64,000 bases of DNA from Flavobacteriales bacterium (lineage in GTDB: Bacteria; Bacteroidota; Bacteroidia; Flavobacteriales_F; PHOS-HE28): positions 1-64,000 of the forward strand of contig JABWBQ010000019.1 of NCBI GenBank assembly GCA_013360395.1, in the 5' to 3' direction. Positions 57,502 through 64,000 of the stretch are shown piece after piece. Both the position numbers and the translations under genes were made by a program. Below the pieces are notes generated by a model. It ran no database searches. It was not told the DNA's origin and saw only the letters and a program-made list of their open reading frames with translations. Position 1 is the first letter of the stretch. Every line of letters starts with the position of its first letter.

Positions 57502-60500
57502 GTGAGGACCTGTCGTTACCTGCTTCCCGTCCTCCTGGCGGCCCTGTCCATCCTGGGCCATGGCCCGGCCCGGGCGGGCACTCCCGAGCTGCAACGCGCC
57601 GGGGACCGCCCCGTCTGGTCGAGCGACCTGGCAGGCCATGGTATGCTGGGGCGGGTCAGCGCGCACGGCTTCACGGTGAAAGGCGCCGACGGCTCCTGGG
57701 TGCAGACCCTGGCCGTGCAGCGCATCGGTCGTATCGGACAGGCCCGGGCCTGGTCGCCCACAGCCGTGAGCGACAGGAACGGTGACCTGCGGTGGCGGCA
57801 ACAGGACGTGGTGGTGCAATACCTCGCCGCCGAGGAGGGGTTGCGCCAGAATTTCCTCCTCGCCGAGCGCCCTGCCGGGAACCGGGAGCTGCGGATCGAA
57901 CTGGGCACCAACGGCGATCTGATCCCTGTGGCGGTCACCCCGGTCGAGGTCCGCTTCATGGACCATCAAGGAACCCACCGGTTCAGCTACCACGACCTGC
58001 GCTGCTGGGATGCCACGGGCCGTGCCCTGAAGGCATCGCTCAGCGTGGCGCACACCCCCCGGGCCGCCATCCACATCACCGTGGACGACAGCCAGGCCGT
58101 TTACCCGGTCACCATCGACCCGGTGAGCGCGAGCCCGGTCCTGGTGCTCTCCTCGCCCATCACCGGTGCGGACTACGGCACGGCGGTCGCCACGGCCGGT
58201 GACCTGAACGGCGACGGGTACAGCGACCTGGTGATCGGGGCGCCCATGGCCACCAACGGCCAGACGAACGAAGGGGTCGTTTATGTGCACTACGGGTCCA
58301 ACACCGGGATCACCGCCGCTCCGAGCGTGGTGCTGGAGGTGAACCAACAAGGCGCCCAGTTCGGTTGTGCGGCCAGCACCGCCGGCGATGTGAACGGCGA
58401 CGGATACAGCGACCTCATCGTCGGCGCCAGGACCTGGGAGGACGATGTGGCGAACCAGCTTTCGGAAGGGGCCGCGTTCGTGTTCCACGGCTCGGCCACC
58501 GGGGTCTCCACCGTGCCGGACCTCACCCTGCAGACGAACCAGGCCGCCGACAACTTCGGCTCCAATGTGGCCTGCCTCGGGGACATCAACAACGACGGAT
58601 ACAGCGATGTGGGTGTCGGGGCCTACCTGAGCAGCTACCCCTCCTACCAGGAAGGTGCGGTGTTCGTGTACCTCGGCAGCGCCACCGGACTGAACCCCGT
58701 GCTGCGGCACCGTTTGGAACGCCACCAGGGAGGCGCGCACTTCGGACGCAGCCTGGCCTGTGCCGGGGACATCAATGGCGACGGCTACAGCGACGTGGTG
58801 ATCGGTGCCTCCCAGTGGACCGTTGCCCCCGGCTTTGACCAGGGCGCCTCGTTCATCTATCACGGAGGGCCAACGGCCCTGGGTGCCGGAGCCAATCCAG
58901 CGCCCGACCTCACCCTGTTCGGCACGCCCACGGTGAACGACAACAACTTCGGATGGAGCGTGGCCTGTGCCGGCGATGTGAACGGTGACGGGTACAGTGA
59001 CGTGGCCATCGGTGCCTACCGGGACCAGATCGGCACGCAGACCGGAGAAGGCGTCGTGCGCGTGTTCCACGGCAGTGCCGCCGGGTTGAACCCCACGGCC
59101 GCCGTCGCCTTGGAAAGCAACCAGAACAACGCCTGGATGGGGCGCTGGGTCAGCACGGCCGGGGATGTCAATGGCGACGGGTACGGCGATCTGCTCGTCG
59201 GTATCCCGTACTACGCCAACCCGCAGGTGCAGGAAGGCCAGGTGAGGCTCTATTTCGGGTCGGCCACCGGCATCCTGCCCACGGCGATCTTCAATTACGA
59301 ACTGAACACGGCCGGGGCCTTCCTGGGGGAATGCGTGTCCACCGCCGGCGACATCAACGCCGACGGCTTCTCGGATTTCATCTTCGGTGCTTTCAAATAC
59401 GGCTTCGGTGGTGGGGCCGCGGTGTACCTGGGCGGCACTTATTCCATGCAACTGACCTCCACCACCACGGGCACGGGTGGTGCCGCCGGCGCCGCCCTGG
59501 GTGCCGCCGTGGGCAATGCGGGCGATGTGAACGGTGATGGTTACGCCGACGCCCTGGTCGGTGTCCCCGACGGAAGCAACGGGCAGGCCGGCGAGGGGCT
59601 TGTGCAATTCCGGCTCGGCGGGCCCGCGGGCCTGCCGGCCGCACCCACGAGCACCCTGGAAGCCAACATCCCCGGGGCCCGTTTCGGTGCAAGCGTCTGC
59701 ACGGCCGGCGATGTCAACGGCGACGGCTATGCCGATGTCATCGTGGGCGCCCCGCTCTCCGGCGGGACCGGCAGGGCCACCATCCATCATGGCGGCCCCG
59801 GTGGGCTTGCCCTGGCACCGGCCACCACCCTCAACGGCACGGCAGGGTCCGAGTTCGGTGCGAGCGTCAGCGCCGCCGGCGACATCAATACCGACGGTTA
59901 TGCCGACGTGCTCGTCGGAGCACCGGGCACCTCGCAGACCTACGTGTACCTGGGCTCTCCGGCAGGCATTCCCGTGGCACCCCATGTGGTGCTCGCTGAA
60001 CCTCCTGCCGCCAACCGCTTCGGCCATGCCGTTTGCACCGCCGGCGATGTGAACGGCGACGGCTTTTCGGACATCATCATCGGGGCACGTGACCTGAGCA
60101 ACGGCCAGGCCGGCGAGGGGGCCGCCTTCGTGTACCATGGTTCGGCCACGGGCGTGGTGCTGCCTTATGCGCGCCGGTTGGAGATCGATCAGGCCGGTGC
60201 ACGCTTCGGCGTCAGTGTGGCCGGTGCGGGCGACGTGAACGGCGATGGATTCTTCGATGTCGTCGTCGGGGCCGACCGCTGGGAGTCCGGACAAACGGAC
60301 GAGGGCGGCGCATTCGTGTACCACGGCTCGGCCGCGGGCGTCGGTGCCGCACCGAACACCACGCTGCAACGCAACATCGCCAACGGTTTCATGGGTGCCA
60401 GCGTGGCCGAGGCCGGCGACGTGAACGGCAACGGCTATGCCGACATAGCCGTGGGCAGCCCCGGCTACGAAAGCGCCGTGGCCCAAGCCGATGAGGGGGC

Positions 60501-61659
60501 GTTGTACGTCTTCCAGGGCACCCCGGCAGGCATCAATGGCGCGCTGTTGGACATCATCGAGGCCAACGTGGCCGGCGAACAGCTGGGCAGCGCCGTGAGC
60601 GGTGGCGGCGATGCCGACGGCGACGGCTATTCGGAAGTGCTCGTCGGTGCACCGTTCGCCTCGCCCACCTTCATCAACGAAGGCCGCTGGCATTGGCACC
60701 GAGGTGACCGGGGCTATGCGCTGGACCGCTACTCGCGGCAGTACATGGCCGACCTGGTCTCTCCGCTCGCCACCAACTGCATGGACTTCGGCGTGCCCGA
60801 CTATTTCGGTATCGGTCATCGCGCCCGCAGTCCCATGCACCGGTGCGACGGGCGCCTTCGCTGGGAGGTGGTGTTCGAGGGGCAGGCCTTCTCCGGAGCC
60901 CCCATCACCAACAGCCTAGGCAGCACCGGGCAGAGCGCCGGATGGACCGACCTTGGCGTGGGCGGCACCGAGATCAAGGAGCTGATCTACAAGACCGCCG
61001 GCCACCTGCGCTACAAGTGGCGGGTGCGCGTGGAGTACGAACTGGCCAAGCTCTTCGACGGACAACGCTTCAGCCGCTGGTTCTATGGCTACGCCTCGGG
61101 CATGGGCGACATCGGGGTGCTGCCCGTGGAGCTCGTCAGCTTCACCGGATGGCCCGAGGAACGGGTGAACCACCTCTCGTGGAGCACGGCGAGCGAACAC
61201 CACACCGCCCGTTTCCTCATCGACCGTGGCACCTCCCTGGAACTCCTCCTCCCCATCGGCAGCGTGGACGCCGCCGGCGAAAGCCAGAGCACGCGGACTT
61301 ATACATTCGACGACGCTTCACCGCCGGACGGGCTCGCGTACTACCGGCTGCGGACAGAGGATTCCGATGGAAGCATACAGGTGGGTCCGGTGGTCCCGAT
61401 CGACCGGAAGGACCTGGGACCGGCCATGGTGGTGTCGCCCCGGCCATCGACCGGCCTGGTGCAGGTGCGTTGGAACTTCCCGGCCGTGTCCATGGAACTG
61501 GTGGACATGGCAGGCCGGCCGCAGATACGCCGGGCCGTCGCACCCGACGTCCGTTCGCTCACCATCGACCTCGGTGCCTTCCCCCTCGGGGTGTACATCC
61601 TCACCCTGCGCGATGGCGCCGGGCACCCGACCGAACGGACGACAGTGGTGAAGGAATAG
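57502..61659 (+). CDS. Giant FG-GAP repeat protein with T9SS sorting domain
   Basis: A 1385-residue secreted protein. I start it at GTG 57502 because this gives a good signal peptide (RTCRYLLPVLLAALSILGHGPARA) just after a promoter. About 14 integrin-type FG-GAP repeats follow, each with a calcium-binding core like GDVNGDGYSDLIVGA (the last is GDADGDGYSEVLVGAP), making up beta-propeller blades. After them comes a non-repeat region with VLPVELVSFTGWPEERVNHLSW, common in Bacteroidota surface proteins, and a T9SS type A domain ending TERTTVVKE. It probably acts as a surface adhesin or matrix protein; ligand unknown. Confidence 0.9.
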   Translation: MRTCRYLLPVLLAALSILGHGPARAGTPELQRAGDRPVWSSDLAGHGMLGRVSAHGFTVKGADGSWVQTLAVQRIGRIGQARAWSPTAVSDRNGDLRWRQQDVVVQYLAAEEGLRQNFLLAERPAGNRELRIELGTNGDLIPVAVTPVEVRFMDHQGTHRFSYHDLRCWDATGRALKASLSVAHTPRAAIHITVDDSQAVYPVTIDPVSASPVLVLSSPITGADYGTAVATAGDLNGDGYSDLVIGAPMATNGQTNEGVVYVHYGSNTGITAAPSVVLEVNQQGAQFGCAASTAGDVNGDGYSDLIVGARTWEDDVANQLSEGAAFVFHGSATGVSTVPDLTLQTNQAADNFGSNVACLGDINNDGYSDVGVGAYLSSYPSYQEGAVFVYLGSATGLNPVLRHRLERHQGGAHFGRSLACAGDINGDGYSDVVIGASQWTVAPGFDQGASFIYHGGPTALGAGANPAPDLTLFGTPTVNDNNFGWSVACAGDVNGDGYSDVAIGAYRDQIGTQTGEGVVRVFHGSAAGLNPTAAVALESNQNNAWMGRWVSTAGDVNGDGYGDLLVGIPYYANPQVQEGQVRLYFGSATGILPTAIFNYELNTAGAFLGECVSTAGDINADGFSDFIFGAFKYGFGGGAAVYLGGTYSMQLTSTTTGTGGAAGAALGAAVGNAGDVNGDGYADALVGVPDGSNGQAGEGLVQFRLGGPAGLPAAPTSTLEANIPGARFGASVCTAGDVNGDGYADVIVGAPLSGGTGRATIHHGGPGGLALAPATTLNGTAGSEFGASVSAAGDINTDGYADVLVGAPGTSQTYVYLGSPAGIPVAPHVVLAEPPAANRFGHAVCTAGDVNGDGFSDIIIGARDLSNGQAGEGAAFVYHGSATGVVLPYARRLEIDQAGARFGVSVAGAGDVNGDGFFDVVVGADRWESGQTDEGGAFVYHGSAAGVGAAPNTTLQRNIANGFMGASVAEAGDVNGNGYADIAVGSPGYESAVAQADEGALYVFQGTPAGINGALLDIIEANVAGEQLGSAVSGGGDADGDGYSEVLVGAPFASPTFINEGRWHWHRGDRGYALDRYSRQYMADLVSPLATNCMDFGVPDYFGIGHRARSPMHRCDGRLRWEVVFEGQAFSGAPITNSLGSTGQSAGWTDLGVGGTEIKELIYKTAGHLRYKWRVRVEYELAKLFDGQRFSRWFYGYASGMGDIGVLPVELVSFTGWPEERVNHLSWSTASEHHTARFLIDRGTSLELLLPIGSVDAAGESQSTRTYTFDDASPPDGLAYYRLRTEDSDGSIQVGPVVPIDRKDLGPAMVVSPRPSTGLVQVRWNFPAVSMELVDMAGRPQIRRAVAPDVRSLTIDLGAFPLGVYILTLRDGAGHPTERTTVVKE

Positions 61660-61662
61660 CGG

Positions 61663-63078
61663 TCACGCCCCGATGGCGGCCTTGCAGGCGGCGAGAATGG
61701 CCCGCGCCCCCGCCAGTGTTCCGCTCTCGGCATAGGTGCGCAGCACGGGCTCCGTTCCGCTCGCCCGGATCATGAGCCATTGTTCACCGTCGAAGTGGTA
61801 CTTCCACCCGTCGATGGTCTCCACCCTGCGCACCTCCAGGTCGCCGAAGCGGGTGAACGCATTGTTCGCGCACTTCTGCAGCACGTCCTGCTTCAACGCT
61901 TCGCTGATGTGCAGATCGTTGCGGTCGTAGCTGAAGGGCCCCACGATGTCGTACACCTCCTGCACCAGCTCGTCGAGCTTCTTGCCGCTCTTGGCCATGA
62001 ACTCCCAGATGGTGAGCCCCATCCAGATGCCGTCGCGTTCGGGGATGTGCCCCTTGATGGCGATGCCGCCGCTCTCCTCACCGCCCAACAGGACATCCTC
62101 GGCGATCATGATGCCGCAGATCCACTTGAACCCGATCTTGACCACCTGGTATTCCAGCCCGTAGTGGCGGCACATCCGCTCCACCTTCGGGGTGGTGCTC
62201 ACGGCCACCACCACCTTGCCCTTGTAGCCCTTGTACTTCACCAGGTAATGGATCAACAGCAGGATGATGTGGTGGCTGTCCACGAACTCGCCCCTGCCGT
62301 TGTACAGTCCGATGCGGTCGGCGTCACCATCGGTGGCCAGGCCGCAGTCGATGCCGCCCTGGCGGATGCGCTCGCTGAACGCCGTGAGGTTCTTGTGGAT
62401 GGGCTCAGGGGCCTGGCCCATGAAGGACGGGTTGTGCTCGCAGTGCAGCAGGTCGGTATCCGGCAGGATGCGGCGGATCACGTTCTGGCCGGCGCCGTAC
62501 ATGGCATCGTAACCCAACCGGAGCCCGCTCTTGCGGATGGCGTCGAGGTCGAAACTGCGTTCCACATGTTCCACGTACATGGTCTCCAGGTCCACGTAGG
62601 CCAGCAGCCCGTCGGCCTCGGCCTTCCTGAGGTCGATCGCGTCCAGATCGATCCCGTGCGCGGCCGGGATCATGTCCTCGACCTCCTGCACATGCTCGGG
62701 GACCAGGGGCCCGCCGTAGTGCCCCTTCAGCTTGTATCCGTTGTAGCTCGGCGGGTTGTGGCTGGCCGTGAGGATCACCCCCATGGACGCCTTCAACCGC
62801 AAGGCGCCCAGGGACACCATCGGCGTGCTGACAAAGCCCCGGGCCAGATGCACCTTGATGCCCATGGAGACGAAGACCTTGGTGGCCGTCCCGGCGAAGA
62901 GCTCCCCGGCGAAGCGGCAGTCGTGGCCCACCACGATCGAAGGCGCGTCGGGGAACCGCTCGAGCACCCACTTGCCCGTGGCCACGCTCACCCGCGCCAC
63001 ATTGTCCACGGTGAAATCCTCTGCGATGATGGCCCTCCAGCCATCGGTCCCGAACTTGATCTTCGTCATCGTCATCAT
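61663..63078 (-). CDS. Phosphoglucomutase/phosphomannomutase family protein
   Basis: A 471-residue alpha-D-phosphohexomutase. The active-site Ser is Ser106 in TASHNPP, the metal loop DGDADR appears in GLATDGDADRIG, the sugar-binding loop is GGEESGGI, and the C-terminal phosphate loop is RASGTEPVLRTYAES. It interconverts hexose 1- and 6-phosphates, probably for surface sugars. Three ATGs in frame (63078, 63075, 63069) are possible starts; the first is used. A near-consensus TACTTTCG box lies 10 nt upstream. Confidence 0.92.
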   Translation of the reverse strand: MMTMTKIKFGTDGWRAIIAEDFTVDNVARVSVATGKWVLERFPDAPSIVVGHDCRFAGELFAGTATKVFVSMGIKVHLARGFVSTPMVSLGALRLKASMGVILTASHNPPSYNGYKLKGHYGGPLVPEHVQEVEDMIPAAHGIDLDAIDLRKAEADGLLAYVDLETMYVEHVERSFDLDAIRKSGLRLGYDAMYGAGQNVIRRILPDTDLLHCEHNPSFMGQAPEPIHKNLTAFSERIRQGGIDCGLATDGDADRIGLYNGRGEFVDSHHIILLLIHYLVKYKGYKGKVVVAVSTTPKVERMCRHYGLEYQVVKIGFKWICGIMIAEDVLLGGEESGGIAIKGHIPERDGIWMGLTIWEFMAKSGKKLDELVQEVYDIVGPFSYDRNDLHISEALKQDVLQKCANNAFTRFGDLEVRRVETIDGWKYHFDGEQWLMIRASGTEPVLRTYAESGTLAGARAILAACKAAIGA

Positions 63079-63145
63079 TTTGCAGGCGCGAAAGTAGCCG
63101 CCAACCGGTGCCGGCACCGGTGCCGTCCATGGCGGTATCAACAGG

Positions 63146-64000
63146 TCAGCGGTAAATGCCGCGTGCGTTGAGGGCCCGCTGGTAGCGCCGCGCGTTCACC
63201 AGATGCTGCTCGTAGGTCCGCGCGAAGTTGCTGTATCCGTCGAGGGTCTCCCGGGCGCAGAAATAGAGGTGATCGTGCCGCGCGGGGTTGAGCACCGCGT
63301 CGATGAAGCCCGGCTCGGGCATGTTGATCGGCCCGGGCGGAAGCCCCTTGTGCGTGTATGTGTTGTACGGGGAATCCACCCGCTTGTCCACGTCGAGGAC
63401 GCGGTTCACGCTGTCCAAGCCGAGGGCGAACTTCAACGTGGGGTCGGCCTGGAGGGGCATGCCGATGCGCAACCGGTTGAGGTAGACGCCGGCGATCATC
63501 GGTGCCTCGTCCATTTTCGCTGTTTCGGCCTGCACGATGCTGGCCAGGATGCTCACCTCCATGGGCGACAGGCCGATGGTCCGCGCCTTGTCCATCCGTT
63601 GCGGATCCCAGAAACGCTCGTGCTCGCGCTTCATACGCTTGATGAAAGCGCCGGGGGTCTCGGTCCACCACACCTCGTAGGTGTTGGGCAGGAACAGGCC
63701 GATCATGGTCTCGGGGCTCAGCCCCAGCCCTGCGATGGTCCCTGGGTCGGTCATGGCCTGCAGCAGGGCCACGGAATCGGCCTCCACCTGGCGCGCCACC
63801 TGGCCGGCCAGCTGCGGCAGGGTGCGGATGTTGGTGAAGGTGATCCGCACCGGGTCCTGTTCACCGCTGCGCAGGCGGTCGATGAGCGCGTTCAGGCTCG
63901 TGCCGCCCGCGACCACGTACCTGCCGGGCTTCACCCGTGCGGTGTAGCGCTTCCGACCGGCCAGCCAGCGGAAGGTCGCACGGTCCGTCACCAGCCCCGC
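63146..64000 (-). CDS. mltG: Endolytic murein transglycosylase MltG (5' end outside window)
   Basis: The C-terminal 285 residues of a YceG/MltG-type lytic transglycosylase; the N-terminal anchor and start lie beyond base 64000. VKPGRYVV and [12 protein letters not shown] belong to the LysM-like domain. Catalytic-domain marks are [37 protein letters not shown] and [18 protein letters not shown]. The enzyme cuts nascent glycan strands and sets their length. In the segment read as SIVEKET in Escherichia coli, this protein has SIVQAET, keeping the second Glu. The frame is open to the window end, with no internal stop. Confidence 0.92.
   Translation of the reverse strand, partial: AGLVTDRATFRWLAGRKRYTARVKPGRYVVAGGTSLNALIDRLRSGEQDPVRITFTNIRTLPQLAGQVARQVEADSVALLQAMTDPGTIAGLGLSPETMIGLFLPNTYEVWWTETPGAFIKRMKREHERFWDPQRMDKARTIGLSPMEVSILASIVQAETAKMDEAPMIAGVYLNRLRIGMPLQADPTLKFALGLDSVNRVLDVDKRVDSPYNTYTHKGLPPGPINMPEPGFIDAVLNPARHDHLYFCARETLDGYSNFARTYEQHLVNARRYQRALNARGIYR

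Noticed and set aside
57358-60840. A 1160-residue open frame on the minus strand
   Set aside because: It is the antisense shadow of the FG-GAP repeats; its apparent repeats mirror those of the real gene.

Overview
The window looks like chromosomal DNA of a GC-rich member of the Bacteroidota, probably in or near the Flavobacteriales; this is inference from gene content. Supporting signs: three secreted proteins with C-terminal type IX secretion (T9SS) sorting domains (33914, 40272, 57502); a TonB receptor with carboxypeptidase-regulatory N-domain paired with a DUF4249 lipoprotein; a split transketolase; an ABC permease-M1 peptidase fusion; and promoter boxes of the Bacteroidota type TAnnTTTG, often 3-8 nt before the start codon, with few Shine-Dalgarno sequences. 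Long antisense open frames are a by-product of the GC-rich third codon positions.

Layout. 1-2.9 kb: end of a surface-polysaccharide cluster (two GT4 glycosyltransferases, O-antigen ligase/polymerase). 2.9-6.2 kb: split transketolase with a secreted VWA protein between its halves. 6.3-7.8 kb: ECF sigma factor, membrane anti-sigma-like protein and Spy-like periplasmic protein. 7.8-16.9 kb: class III aminotransferase, CoA-binding protein, OlsF-like ornithine-lipid acyltransferase, GloVer-repeat protein, M23/LysM peptidase, tRNA-Leu and a YkuK-like protein. 17.1-20.3 kb: an operon of lipoprotein, HD protein and M49 dipeptidyl peptidase. 20.4-33.8 kb: an accessory zone with an S24/LexA-like repressor under three 22-bp iterons, two ORF6N paralogs, DNA polymerase IV, an ABC exporter/M1 system, an Mrr nuclease, a ParE-type toxin-antitoxin pair and a DnaE-type polymerase. 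33.9-39.5 kb: cupredoxin T9SS protein, terpenoid-cyclase-fold protein, Crp/Fnr regulator, DUF4386 protein and typA. 39.6-64 kb: mostly housekeeping and surface genes (tRNA-Arg, S4 protein, PDZ protein, fused branched-chain 2-oxoacid dehydrogenase E1, M1 aminopeptidase, tRNA-Pro, TonB/DUF4249, trxB, rnpB, Smr, Nudix, giant FG-GAP protein, phosphohexomutase, mltG).

The most unusual material is in the accessory zone. The DnaE-type gene carries three palindromic repeat elements (81, 69 and 72 bp), all multiples of three, all open in the same frame, all apparently in surface loops. Its 3' end is present twice (132 bp, 5 differences), bracketing the toxin-antitoxin module. The same architecture recurs at typA: a 67-bp copy of its 3' end lies beyond a Crp/Fnr + DUF4386 module, still followed by a terminator-like hairpin. 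Small cargo therefore seems to have entered twice at 3' ends of core genes with restoration of the gene, and no recombinase is visible. A second repeat family (about 115-bp core plus a hairpin with compensatory changes) flanks dinB-ABC-M1 in inverted orientation.

S24 repressor, DinB and DnaE-type polymerase resemble the damage-inducible mutagenesis cassettes of other bacteria, here split by the ABC/M1, Mrr and toxin-antitoxin genes. Everything was read by eye; no similarity search or folding programme was run.
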